Assembly: GCA_021397835.1 (NCBI GenBank)
Contig: JAJFZO010000094.1
Location: forward strand, 4,008,501 to 4,072,500
Direction: 5' to 3'
From: Moringa oleifera
Lineage: Eukaryota > Streptophyta > Magnoliopsida > Brassicales > Moringaceae
Length of the DNA stretch: 64,000 nucleotides
Made by a program: the position numbers and the translations under genes. The stretch's first letter is position 1; each line of letters begins with the position of its first letter. This document shows, one piece after another, positions 51,801-62,092 of this stretch. The notes under the pieces are model-generated. The model made no database searches. It saw only the letters and a program-made list of their open reading frames with translations, and had not been told where the DNA came from.

Positions 51801-53731
51801 ATAGGGGAAGGGGGATTTTGCTTCGTGTTACCTTGTTTTCACAAATTCACTTGGGTGATGTGGGTAAGCATTAATTTGTCCCTAAGTCTGGGCAGCTTTT
51901 TATGTAGTGGTTATGCAATTTTGGTTTAGAACTGTAAATGTGGTTTAAAACCAAATTGAGCAGTTTGTTTGAAGTCATTCATTATCTGAATTGATTTAAG
52001 ATTGTAATTGTGATACCATGGTATGGTTTCTTCGTGAACTACTATGCTAACACCTGGCAAGAACTAGCTGATTGCTACACTTACTAAAATCTGATGTGCT
52101 GGCATTTATTGACTTTATTGTATATGCTTATCACATATTGTTAATTATATATCAGGTGGTGCCACGGTAGTCCTGTGCATCGATATGGTCTATATGCTCT
52201 TCAGTGGATAGTTGAAGTTAATGGGAAACGGACTCCTGATTTAGATGCCTTCATTAATGTGACTAAGGTACATCTACTCTTTAATTGATTGCCAGAATTA
52301 TATTCATTTACATATTGGTGTCACACATGCTTTGAAATTCCAATATAATTATTGGATTTTATGGGGTTTTATATATTGAATCTGTGACCTTCTATATTTT
52401 CTTTTGTCGGCTTTAAATATGAGACTTTAAGAGCTATTTGTTATGCCTATGCATGGAGATACCATCTCCCTCTCCAGAGAGAATACCACAGATGTTAAAT
52501 ATGTAGAACATACAGAAGGCAAAAGTGGTCCTCAGTCCCTATATTTTTTCATGGAATGAAAGGAGCTGGAGAGCTTTCAGAGGAGTGAAAATTCTGTTTT
52601 TGCAATTAAAGAGAGGTGGTGGCAGATACTGCATTTTCAGATTAAGCAACAATCCTTTCTAAGGAAGGAGCATCTAATAGAAATTTTTGGAGTTTTTGTC
52701 ATGTAGCTAGCTATGGATGTACATGGATGACACCTTCTGAGTAATTATTGTAAATAATGTTTTTCTTTCTGTTATCGTACAATGAAAGAGAAAAAGGTTA
52801 AGAATGAAGGTTAAATGACTTAATCAGAAAAGAACAACTTTTTAGGTTTTCACTTTATCATAGGAGCACTTCCTAATGTAAAGTATCCTTGCAGTTATTT
52901 AGTTACACAAATTTGTGCGCCATTATTTTATGGTAGTGGGACTTGGTGGAAAAGGAACAAGGTAGAACCTAACACGGTAGTGAGAGTTGTTATACTTCAA
53001 CAGATTGAATAAGCTCTCCAAATTCTTTGCTCATCATGTTTCTTATTGCCATTTAGGTATATGTATCTTTGGAAGTGGTTTGACATAATTGCTGATATCA
53101 GCCAAGCATATTCTTTTTTTTTTTTTTTGTGGCCTCTAGAGAGAGTGGAAATTTTGCTAAGTTTATGAAACCGATTGCATGTAACTTGGGTTTTGAGTGT
53201 TTCTAAATCTTGAATCGTGATTTGCTGATTCTTGCTTCTCATCGAAAATGTTATCTTTCAGTTTGTTTTTAGAAGTTTGATGCTCTGGATTTCCCGGACT
53301 ATTAGGAATCCCCTAGTACCTAATGCTGTTATTGATCTTATAACTTTTAGTTCAAAATTACCTTAATTTATGATATTGACTGCTTCTCTCCCTCTCCGCA
53401 ATCTAATTATCTATTCTATTCCTCCCAGCCCCCTCCCCCAGAAATTTTCTTTAAAAAAAAAAAAGGAAATTTAAGTTTAATTTTTAACTTACTGCTTTCA
53501 TTTTACCTAGTAAGTTATATATAATTCCTCTCACTGCTCTCTATATCTTTACAGGAACTAGAACATGGACAGTTTGTCCGCGTGAGGACAGTCCACCTGA
53601 ATGGCAAGCCTCGAATCCTAACATTGAAGCAGGATTTGCATTACTGGCCCACATGGGAACTGAGGTTCAATCCAGTCACAGCATTGTGGCATCGAGCAAC
53701 TATTAAGGCTTTGGATTGCAAGAGTGTATGA
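26917..53731 (+). CDS. DEG7: DEG7 HtrA/DegP-type serine protease (24 exons, 1113 aa)
   Basis: Exons: 26917-27202, 28262-28332, 30071-30205, 31942-32000, 32678-32714, 33172-33297, 34857-34946, 35604-35669, 35772-35828, 35927-35992, 36203-36310, 37499-37579, 39215-39264, 39646-39811, 40300-40812, 43240-43422, 43501-43606, 43921-44091, 44185-44264, 44345-44572, 51189-51404, 51607-51764, 52156-52267, 53555-53731. All junctions are GT-AG and keep frame, giving 1113 residues against about 1100 for Arabidopsis DEG7. The first protease domain has the triad His91 (TNRHVV), Asp122 (VHDFGFF) and Ser206 (GGSSGSPV). A PDZ domain follows at about 260-370. After a variable linker with KKRR (571-574) a second protease-like domain begins ([20 protein letters not shown]) without the triad, then further PDZ-like domains. 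Arabidopsis DEG7 acts at the stromal side of thylakoids in photosystem II repair. Introns hold three LINE copies, but no coding lesion is visible. Start: [13 protein letters not shown] matches the family N-terminus. Confidence 0.97.
29204..29627 (+). mobile_element. 5'-truncated LINE in DEG7 intron 2, sense
   Basis: It encodes the end of a plant L1-type ORF2: [19 protein letters not shown] (zinc-binding region after the reverse transcriptase), then [20 protein letters not shown] and a terminal [10 protein letters not shown] followed by a stop. The 3' tail reads TTGTAAATGGGAGGCACCCC and ends in an A-run. The 10-bp sequence GTTATATTTT flanks both sides (29194-29203 and 29628-29637), as expected for a target-site duplication. 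The stop after CSWTR shows it is decayed. Only the last 0.4 kb of the element is present. Confidence 0.8.
33331..33614. repeat. tandem duplication in DEG7 intron 6, copy 1
   Basis: The block starting TCCTTCTTATTTTC and ending CCAGCTGCCATCTACAAT recurs about 297 bp downstream with scattered substitutions. Shared landmarks include CTTCTAGGTGTGGC, AAAATTTTGAGCTCACCCAG, AAAAATGAGCAC and TGTAACTGCA. It lies entirely inside the intron. Confidence 0.88.
33628..33918. repeat. tandem duplication in DEG7 intron 6, copy 2
   Basis: Second copy of the 33331-33614 block, diverged by substitutions and small indels (for example GTAGCAAGAGATTAGG against GTAGCAAGAAATTAGG). The duplication is therefore older than the one at 5611-5931. 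Confidence 0.88.
36080..36122. repeat. compound (CT)n(AT)n microsatellite in DEG7 intron 10
   Basis: About ten CT units followed directly by about eleven AT units, ending some 80 bp before the acceptor of exon 11. Confidence 0.95.
36759..36801. repeat. (TC)n microsatellite in DEG7 intron 11
   Basis: Uninterrupted TC run of about 21 units within intronic DNA. Confidence 0.95.
41286..43015 (-). mobile_element. 5'-truncated LINE in DEG7 intron 15, antisense
   Basis: Read on the minus strand, the 5' part encodes reverse-transcriptase motifs: [20 protein letters not shown], then a GLKVGRM segment and [20 protein letters not shown] (FTDD catalytic box). The 3' part encodes the zinc-binding tail, with [40 protein letters not shown] and the terminal [11 protein letters not shown]. 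The tail TTGTAAATGGCGGCACCCCC and an A-rich end lie at the left border (T-rich on the plus strand, 41286-41305). Stops and frame changes between the segments make it non-functional. The right border is where recognisable RT sequence stops; no target-site duplication was found. Confidence 0.85.
45470..50727 (+). mobile_element. long but degenerate LINE in DEG7 intron 20, sense
   Basis: An ORF1-like stretch around 46307-46890 ([18 protein letters not shown]) is followed by an endonuclease start at 47093 ([19 protein letters not shown]). Further on come the endonuclease motif [11 protein letters not shown] near 47513 and reverse-transcriptase motifs: [12 protein letters not shown] near 48620, [10 protein letters not shown] near 48765, [12 protein letters not shown] near 48870, and [20 protein letters not shown] near 49030. 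The catalytic FADD lies at 49184-49195 with a stop codon immediately after. The zinc-binding tail ([20 protein letters not shown]) begins near 50143. The 3' tail TTGTAATTGGGTGCACC and an A13 run end at 50727. Many stops and frameshifts make it a dead copy. The 5' limit is uncertain by several hundred bases, and the 44580-45470 stretch may or may not belong to it. Confidence 0.85.
52530..52800 (+). mobile_element. possible LINE relic in DEG7 intron 23
   Basis: The frame [15 protein letters not shown] near 52550 resembles the W(K/N)ERNRRAFE segment near the end of plant LINE ORF2, seen in the three other copies in this gene. What follows is stop-broken and the diagnostic GGCACC tail is not recognisable. 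It may be a relic of another subfamily or chance. Confidence 0.3.
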
Positions 53732-55292
53732 GCTTACTATCTTGATCTCGTGCAGTCTCAGGAAGCAGCAGAATAGGAAATAGAAAGTTCCTTGACCTCG
53801 ATTTTCTTCTTGGTGATACTCTGCGTTTTCTAAATCAAAATTGAAGCATAGGGTTTACATACAATGTGGTATTTGTACAAGGCCACATTTTCCAAGTTAT
53901 TAAGCTTTTGAAGATTGACTGCTATTTGTAGATTACCTTAAATTCTTATATGTAGAGGGTCATTAAATTAGAAAATTAGTTACATATGAACAGTTGTTGA
54001 GAGAATAAAATGAGTACATTCTTTGCCCCTTGTTATCCCGTCTTTACCCAATTGAATCTATAGCGTGCATCTCACTCGGTTAATCTTGTCAACTTAAATT
54101 GAGGATTCATCCTCCCTTCCCCGGTCCTTGTTGTCAGTAATCTTTCACACTGTTTATATGCCTTATCATGTGAACCATTACATTCCAGAGACTTGGAGAA
54201 ATCATATGGCAGTTTCTGGATCCTGCTAAATATTTTTTTATGCATTTCTGGATTGTTGGATTCGCCTGCTTTCATCTCTATTTTCACCATTTTGCGTTTC
54301 TTTGGACTTTAAAGCTGACTCCTTTTTATTGCATTGAGACATTAGATACTCCATTGAATGTACAAGTTGTAAATGCTTGTTTTAAAGATAAGCTTGCTCA
54401 ATACAGGTCATCCAATTGGCCTAGTTTGAAGCTGAGAACCCAAAACTATTTCAGTGAAAAAATAGGTGCCATTGGATTTATGCTTATCATGTCATTGTAT
54501 TTTTTGAATCTATTAATTTGAAGTCTAATGTTACTTGCATTATTTTGCCCAACTTATGCTATATATTTTATATGACGATTTTTTGGAGAATTGATTTTAT
54601 CGAACAAATAGCTGCACCAAGGGAAGCATGCTTCGTACCAAGAGCAAAACTACCCAGTTAATTAAACTTTTGTTGAACTGGATAAATTACAATTCTAAGG
54701 GAATATTTCAGAAGAAAAATAGAAGAACAAACTAAATTTGTCATGGTGTGATATGAGTTAGATAGCAAGTTGTTGGTTCCAATTTTGCATGGCAAAATGA
54801 ATCTTCCAGTGATGATGACTGGCTTTGCTTTATGTTCCAACCACTTAGGAAAAGCCAATCTATACATCGAATTATAATTCTAAGAAAAACTACAATTACA
54901 ATGTCATGCTTCTAAATTCACTCTCTGCCACTCATGCCCTCCTGTGGTTGAGAAAGCACCATAAGAGATCAGCTTACGTGAGAGTAATTGCTGTATATTT
55001 TCCTTTTTTTTTTCCTTAAACCATTTTGCATGAATTTTCATGTGAATCTCCATCTTTTTGTATACACAACTGAGGTAATTTCTCACTGCGAGTATGGATC
55101 AAGCATTCACATATATATATATTAATATATATATATATATATATATCTGAAACTAACAAAATTACACAAAGAATCTTATGTGAATTGAGTATGGAGAAAT
55201 GAAATGCATGCATGGTGATGATCTTAACGCTTGAACCACCATTGCAAATTCCATATAACATGCTCGAGAGAAGCTACCACATTCACATATCA
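53732..55292. other. DEG7 3' flank and convergent intergenic DNA
   Basis: It holds the 3' untranslated region of DEG7 and that of the convergent minus-strand gene ending at 55293. Alternating TA runs lie near 55111-55146. Open frames at 54240-54521 and 55016-55261 have no family resemblance. Confidence 0.55.
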
Positions 55293-55748
55293 TCAGAGAC
55301 AAAACAGAAACCTGAAGAACAAAAACCATATGCATGGAATCATATTGGTAACCGAGAGCCGGTGAGACATTGCGGATGACGACTCAGAGTCTTGCGGGGG
55401 CGGCGGATACTGGTAGTACCATGGGAAGTAAGGCAATATCGGGTTGGGAGGTGGAGGCGCAGAGAACATTGGTGGAAGTGGCGGCAGCGGTGGCACCCAT
55501 GGCTGCAGCGGTGGAAGTGATGGTGGTGGAGGCGTGAGTAACAGCGAAGGCGGTGGTGGACAGTTGGTGTTGGATGTAGGTGGTAGAAGGCAAGGGTAGG
55601 AGCAAGGATTTGGAGGTGGCGGTGAAGAGTATAGTACTGCATTTTGGCCTGGCAGTGTAGCTTGTGATCTGGATCTGCCTGGAAGATTCACCAACAGTAC
55701 TATAAGTAAGATTAGCTCAAACACTAACCTTCTGGCCATGGCAAACAC
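55293..55748 (-). CDS. small secreted Pro/Cys-rich protein, probable GPI-anchor tail (151 aa)
   Basis: Single-exon frame of 151 residues. A hydrophobic signal peptide (ARRLVFELILLIVLLVNLPG) ends before RSRSQA. Met4 is a possible alternative start. The mature part has clustered proline blocks and three cysteines (NPCSYPC, NTNCPPPP), with SPPPP-type motifs like those hydroxylated in extensin-like wall proteins. Near the C-terminus, DSESSSAMSHR precedes a hydrophobic end (IPCIWFLFFRFLFCL), the pattern of a GPI-anchor signal. It resembles plant annotations such as 'extensin-like' or 'leucine-rich repeat extensin-like' but has no leucine-rich repeat. It shares its layout with the minus-strand gene at 59221. 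The coding status is likely given the signal peptide and composition; the function (cell surface or wall) is inferred. Confidence 0.72.
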   Translation of the reverse strand: MFAMARRLVFELILLIVLLVNLPGRSRSQATLPGQNAVLYSSPPPPNPCSYPCLLPPTSNTNCPPPPSLLLTPPPPSLPPLQPWVPPLPPLPPMFSAPPPPNPILPYFPWYYQYPPPPQDSESSSAMSHRLSVTNMIPCIWFLFFRFLFCL

Positions 55749-57544
55749 AGAGTGAGTAGCTCATCAATGGAGGAGGGTGATTTGGTGTTTGTGGTGACAT
55801 ATACTCAAAATTCTTTCAGAGTTTTTGTTTTTTCGTTTTTTTCCACATGGAGAGAGTGTGAATAATTGGAATACACATACATATATATATATATATATGT
55901 ATATAATGAAGTATGAAAGCAGCCAGTACCACGCATGACATAATTAACACATTTCCAAAAGGGTCACAGTGGGGGGCCAAAGTTGTTAAAAGTTTGCAAC
56001 TTTTGCTTTTGGATCCAATTCTCTAATTAAATGGAAGTATGACAAATTAAAGGAAAATGTATTTGACATATATAACAATTGGTCCGATTTCCATAGATTA
56101 TTCTAAAAATGTAATAAAAGATTTCAAAAAAAAAAATGGTGATATGTATTTGACCCACTTACAGCTAATATTCGTTGAATTTTTTGAATTCTTTGAACAA
56201 TTTTAATTATGGAACTTCAATTAATGATTTAAATGCATCATTAGCCAATGAGAGACATTAATTTATACTTAAAACATTCTTCCAACGAAAAAGGAAGGAA
56301 AGAGTTATGGATTAGATCTACGTACAGAGATCAATGTGGACGGCTAGATTAATTATGGACACTAAACACAGCTTTTAAATAAATCTATATGGAGTATTAC
56401 TTTGTGGGTTATGAATTACATCACTTGGGGTGTATGCATGAATTTGATAGATCCCACCGACATATTAAGATTCATTAAGGATCTTTTTTTTTTAAAAAAT
56501 TCCAATTTGTTTATATTTATTAATTTTCTTTTTAGAAAAAAGAGGGATTTAGCACATGATTTTGCTTATTTGCAGCATAAAAAATCATGAAGTCAAGCTG
56601 ACATTCACATTTAGAGGAAATTAAATAAATAAATAAATAGATGCATAGTATAAAGTAAGAAGCTTTGAACAAATACTATTGCATGTAATTAAATATTCAA
56701 TGTTACTTTTGTGATAATTAAGAAAAAAAAAAGTTGGATTTAATGTGTAAGCCAAAATCTCATACATTAACTCAGTTATTTAAAAAATGATTCTGTTGTT
56801 ACATTGAATATTTAATTACATGATGGGTAAGCCAACTATTTTTTAAATTAAAAAATAACATTGAATTTGGATATTGTTCTTAAATTACATTGAATATTTT
56901 TTTTAAAAAATAGTTGGATTTAATCTGTAAGCCAAAATCATACATAGATGGACATGATGGGTAGCCATGATGGTCACGGACCCATGATAAAGCCCAACGA
57001 TCCATAAGAGCTTGTTGGACCTCACCAACTTCCTTCATAATAAGCAAATCTAATGACCATTATGTATGGACTCAATGAATTTAATGGATATGAACTTTTA
57101 TTAAACTAATTTTTAATCAATTTTTCAGACATATGTGTAATTTTTTTAAAAAAATTTAAATAAATAATTATATTTTAATTTAATCATCAAGTTATCAAAC
57201 CCATTTAAAAAACGGACTGAGTTACTTTATTAATTTTTACTGATTTTAAAAAATATTAACCTGTGATGATTGTGACAAAAAGTCATTTTTATGTTAACCA
57301 AAAATGATTCTGTTGTTATTTTGTTATTTAAAAAAAATACTTTTTGACTCAAACTTTGCTGTGCTACAAAATTTAGATAAAACATTAACTCAGTTAAAGG
57401 ATCCAAATTCTAGCCAAAGTATTGGGGTTGGGAACTTCATTTACTGCTCTTCTATGGTGGCAGAGAGCACTGAGTCACTGACAGCTAGAAAGTGTTGTTG
57501 ATAATACAAATTGCAGAGTTCATCTGTAATTGCCATAACGACGC
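55749..57544. other. intergenic DNA, includes 5' side of the Pro-rich gene
   Basis: A TA run lies at about 55880-55898 on the promoter side of the minus-strand gene. The rest is AT-rich. A short repeated phrase (TGGATTTAATNTGTAAGCCAAAATC, near 56735 and 56909; ACATTGAATATTTAATTACATGATGGGTAAGCC nearby) suggests small local duplications. No exon is supported. Confidence 0.5.
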
Positions 57545-58052
57545 ATGAAGCACGTAACAGGACAATCTCCCGGTGTAAGTTACGGACAAATTGAACTCGA
57601 CAACGATGTGGCAGTTCCGGGGAAGGTTCTGCGCAATGAATGCTGTCCCATTGCTTGTCTGGTGTCACCATCGTCATTAGAACCGTTTGATCACAGTGTT
57701 TGATCATGTAAGAGAAACATAATATGAACTTCGTTGGACTGTCACCTGAAGATATCTTGAAAAACCCACTGTTATTTAAGAATTTTAGCTGAAACTGTGA
57801 AAGAAGGAGCTTCTTGCTCTTTACAAACTTATTGCTATCGATCAGTTTCTTTTTCTGAGTTGCTCACCATTATCAAAGATTTAGAACTGTTCAAGGAATG
57901 GATATAAGGGGCTGATTCATCCACTGATCCACCAGCTTTGATGAAGTACAAGACTTGGGAAGAGTAAAAGCAAGTACGAATTGAAGCTAGTAAGGAAGCA
58001 GTTAAAGATGCTGCTGCTGCTGCACATACCTCATCATTCTATCAACTGTTGC
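57545..58052 (+). pseudogene. decayed exon-like stretch of unrecognised family
   Basis: One plus-strand register (codons starting at 57545) reads as plausible soluble protein but is broken by several stops. It begins MKHVTGQSPGVSYGQIELDN and runs to a stop at 57701. After further stops it continues with SVSFSELLTIIKDLELFKEW, a stop at 57905, GADSSTDPPALMKYKTWEE, a stop at 57965, then KQVRIEASKEAVKDAAAAA and a CTGTTGCAG/GTCAGG donor-like end near 58052. The composition is far less AT-rich than the surroundings. The two late stops interrupt otherwise sensible sequence, as expected for a pseudogene or gene fragment. I do not recognise the family. The antisense open frame at 57441-57707 is taken as a shadow. 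Confidence 0.45.
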
Positions 58053-59220
58053 AGGTCAGGTGTTGGTGACTTAATCAATGAGGTAAATGACATGGCAGTG
58101 GCCGGAGAGCATGCATAGGGGCAAAGCTGAATTTTTACAGATGAAAGTGATACTTAATTGCTGGCCTCCATCCATGGTTGCCACCTACTTGTGCCTTTCA
58201 AGAGTTGAATTCGGGTGTGTGTGCGCGTGGTCCTGCTGGTTCCATGTATATGCTCATTTCTTGTTATATTTTCTGTCTATTAAGTATGTTCAGTTGATCT
58301 ATACAAATTCAGAGAGAAGAATATTCAAGTGAAATTGAAGTTGTTGAAGCCTTGAAATTTAATCCAATCAGCAAGCAATCAGAAATCAACTTTGGATCGA
58401 AGTGCTCACATGCACGCATAAATGATTTTTAGTCAAACAATATTAATTAATCATGTTCAACTTGATGGGATATACAATTGATTGGAGCTTGAATATGATA
58501 ATTGGAAACTATGAAGATCATGTGGGTAAGCTAGTTAAACTGCTGGCTGATCATTATTTGTCATTCAGTGGGTTGGCTTTAGGCTGGAATTTCACTGACA
58601 AGGATTGTTAAGGCATGAAATGAACCAATTGAACCCAACCCTGTATAAAATATATAATAAACAAAGTTACTATAATTGGGTAATGAAAAATGTAGATACT
58701 ATTATGTTACATCTTAACATGATAAATGCATACATTAGCATGGAATTATATTGAGATAAGCAATTTTGTTCTAATTTAAGAACAATATCCCCATCACCAA
58801 TGAATATGGTATACAAGCTTTGTAAGAATGGCATCCTCAATCTGCAATAGACCATAATCTTTGTGACATAACACTTCTCATTTGTCTGCTATGATTTCCA
58901 GGTTCTCTATAGTGGACCCCTGGCTGAATTAATTCAACATTTTTACAAGAAATTAAACAGTAATGGAAACGCGTTAATCGGGAAAGCATATAACCATACA
59001 TTGGTCTTCACAGTAAACCCACAAGGATTTTCTTCAGGGAAGAACAACGGACTAAATTAACTTGGAGAGATAGGACTGTTACGTTGCTAGCTTAGTGAAG
59101 AAGTAATGAAGAAAGACATATCGAAACGTTGTTAAGGAAAATCAAAAGCAGGCCTAAAACCAATATTCCACTGCCTACTGGATCATCATTTCCTGACCTT
59201 TATTATTGTTATTTACCAGT
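58053..59220. other. intergenic DNA
   Basis: No exon could be supported. The frame at 58087-58332 has no recognisable motif and ends in AT-rich sequence. The last part is probably the 3' untranslated region of the minus-strand gene at 59221. Confidence 0.5.
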
Positions 59221-59616
59221 TCACCAAGAGAGACTCAATACTAGGTATCCAACCAAAAGCAGAAACCAGATGGCTACATTCCGCCGAGCACTGGAGTAGA
59301 ACCCCCATTCATCGGGGTTGGTGTTGTAGAGTTCCCCGGGCACGCCTGTCACGTAAATGAACCTTGGTGGTGGTGGTGCCAGCGGTGTGCAGTACATACT
59401 CTTCGGCGGTGGAGGCGGCGGTGGCGGCGGAGGTGGCTGCTGAGCACAGGGGTTCACGCAAGGGCATGATCCACACTTCATTTCTGTGTCTTTTACCTGG
59501 AGATGAACCACCGTTTCATTGGACGAGGTGGCACTGCATGGCTTCATAAAGGAAACTAACAACACAAGCATGACAATAAGAAAAGGCTGAGGTCTCCATT
59601 CTCGCATTACAGTCAT
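59221..59616 (-). CDS. small secreted Cys/polyproline protein, probable GPI-anchor tail (131 aa)
   Basis: Single-exon frame of 131 residues. Residues 9-30 form a signal peptide (QPFLIVMLVLLVSFMKPCSA). A Cys cluster CGSCPCVNPC is followed by an 11-proline run and then YCTPLAPPPPRFIYVTGVPG with ELYNTNPDEWGFYSS. The C-terminus is hydrophobic (VAIWFLLLVGYLVLSLSW) after SSARR, fitting a GPI-anchor signal. The Y(I/V)TGxPGxLY motif after the proline block is found in a family of small plant hydroxyproline-rich or extensin-like proteins, which supports a real gene. The product should sit at the plasma membrane-wall interface. TATA-like sequences upstream on the minus strand lie near 59655-59664 and 59688-59697. 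Its layout matches the gene at 55293, so the two may be relatives from a local duplication. Confidence 0.82.
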   Translation of the reverse strand: MTVMREWRPQPFLIVMLVLLVSFMKPCSATSSNETVVHLQVKDTEMKCGSCPCVNPCAQQPPPPPPPPPPPKSMYCTPLAPPPPRFIYVTGVPGELYNTNPDEWGFYSSARRNVAIWFLLLVGYLVLSLSW

Positions 59617-61912
59617 TTTCTTGCAGAGATCAGAGAGAAAGAGAGAGATAGAGAATTATATAAGAAGATACATGCAAGAGAGGAGATGGGTATATAAGGG
59701 TAATACGAAAAGAGAGGAGGATCAGTTGGGCACTGGCTTACATTGGGTCATGCAATGGGCAGTGGACAAAGCAAGAGGTGATCTAGTGAGGCAAGTGTTG
59801 TTGTTTTAGGTAATACACGGATGAGAGATGGGAGAGAGACTTTTGTTTTTTTCTTTGTGAGAGACTCATTCAATAGCCTCTGCATTGTCACTGAAAGCGA
59901 ATGGCATGTGGGTGTTGTAAATGTAAGGGACCATACGTCAACCATATACTTTGATTAATTTAGGGTAGGCATGGAAGAGTAATGGTTCCCATTTACATTT
60001 TCTTTAACTTACTCCTTTTGTGTTGTATTCTGTTTTCGTTTCTTTGTTTTTGTGTTAGATGGCTGCCTGAAATGTTAGAGAATAAGGTCAAATTAAATGG
60101 GTATATGGAGAGTGAATTGAAACATTGTTTAAGCTCAGAATTAATACGACTTTGTGCACAAGTTTGCCATAGTACTAGACAAGCCAGCTAGGTAGAATCT
60201 TTGCTTTTTCCATTTCTGTTTAAGCTAGCTAAGCAAGAATTTTGTCTTCTCTTTGAGATGATATTCTGTCATTGAACACTTACATTGAACAATCTTCTTT
60301 TGAAGACTAATGGTCTTTTTGTATAATATGATCGATGTGAGATTACTTAAATTACATTGTGATCAAGATATGCCCTACCCATATAATTAATTAAGATAAA
60401 AAATTCTTCACTAATTTGTCAAAGCTATGTATCATGTGTCATCAATTGACCAGAGCTCACCAGCTGGGAAAAATAAGGTTAAGATTGGAAGAAGGGATAT
60501 ATTCTAAATTTACTTAAAAGAGACTTGATGAATTTATATTGGAGATGGAATGTGAGCTTTTAGACTAAAATAAGTAAAGTTCATGGCTTTTGTAGTTTAA
60601 TAACTTGAAATAAAGTGGAAAAGCAGGCCTGGCCTACCCACATCATGTAATTAAAGAGTGGATTATGCTACATTTAATTTATGCAATGATTAGCAAATGA
60701 TAGTTGCTTTACGCTAAGGAGCGGAGTCAAAGAACATACAAGAAATTAATGAGTTTGAACTTGCAGAAAGAGATATATATGATCAGTCTATCTTGACAAG
60801 CAAGACTGCTAATTAATTATGCATTGTCCAAGAAGAAAGAAACTGGCTGAAGCCCTTTACAGAAAGGCCATGCCTGGCATTATTCTTCCACTGATCAATA
60901 GGCGTCTGGGTTCCATTTATTGAAACAATTTAGAGACAATAATTGTTTTACATTTTGAAGAAACCGAAAGCTCTTAAATGGCTCAAAGTTGAGAGAGAGT
61001 TTGAGTTGATTCCAAAAGCAGAGATATAGATAGATAGAAGCAGAAAAGAAGAATCATATACCCTGGCCCAAAAAGATGATGTAAAAGAAGGGCAGTGAGC
61101 TTTGATGACCTTTTTCTTTACCAGCGAAAGAACCATTCTTTGAGCTCAAGGGATTCTCTCTTAACAACCATCCATTAGCCCTCCACAACTCCATCTCTCA
61201 CAACACCCTATTGGGTAGAAATAAAAGATTAGCTCATTCCTTCATCTTTGGTGAAATTATTTAATTCCAAAACTTGATTAGATTAACAAATCTAATCAGA
61301 TGTAATAAGACAAAAGTAAAATTAAAATTAGAATTTTCTCACCCTCAGGACAGTATGTTGTTCTTCAAATAGTTACTAAATTAAACAATAAGGTACTTTC
61401 TCTTTATTGAATTAGGAATTGGGTAAATGGGTGAAAGTATTTTTTAAGTTTTGGTTTGCAAGCCCATATGAACAATCTCTTTGATAATTCTGGCCCATAA
61501 TTTGTGTTCTTTTTGTAATTACTAAATGAAAAAATTGTATTTCAATAATTAATATTAAATAAACTTAATTTATGTTTGATGTTCTATGGTTATGCAAAAC
61601 TGAAAAAAGAAAATCAGGAAGGGGAAATAGAGCCCATCTGTCAATGGGTTTATAGGGTTGTTGCATTAGTGCACAGGCCCCATCAGACAAGGTGCCCTTA
61701 ACGAAACCTCTCCCAGCCCTAAACTGTGCCCGTTTAGTTAGCCCATGGTGTTCAATTATCAATTTCATTTTATTTTTGCATTTTTCTTATTAACATAATT
61801 ACTGTTTAACCCTTATCTGTCATAACATACCATCCTGGTTTCCCGTATATAGTATTATATTTAATCAAAACGATCCCGACTTATGAGAACTATAGAAAAA
61901 CTGAAATCTCTG
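59617..61912. other. intergenic DNA
   Basis: It includes the promoter side of the minus-strand gene at 59616. No exon, RNA gene or mobile element could be supported. Open frames such as 59748-59945, 60948-61136 and 61565-61768 show no domain, bias or splice context. Confidence 0.5.
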
Positions 61913-61982
61913 CACGTGTCCAACGTGCCATGACCTTAAGCACACGTGTCATAACATGCTACTCCTCGAAACGACACGTATC
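61913..61982 (+). promoter_or_regulatory. cluster of ACGT-core (G-box/ABRE-like) sites
   Basis: CACGTGTC occurs at 61913-61920 and again at 61943-61950. ACACGTATC occurs at 61974-61982, and an AACGTG core lies near 61922. Paired ACGT elements of this form bind bZIP (ABF/AREB) or bHLH factors and often confer abscisic acid, stress or light control. They sit 270-340 bp before the small gene at 62253. The motifs are seen directly; the regulation is inferred. Confidence 0.5.
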
Positions 61983-62092
61983 ACCAAATCTCACACCCCA
62001 AAACTGGAGCTGAAAAGTCTCGCGAATACTGAAGCAGCTATTAACAACCCTTTAAAAACCCGAAGCCGAACCACCGCGCTGCATATACCCAA

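Noticed and set aside
57441..57707. 88-codon antisense open frame
   Set aside because: No family resemblance; the plus-strand register in the same place extends into further coding-like sequence, so the antisense frame is more likely a shadow.
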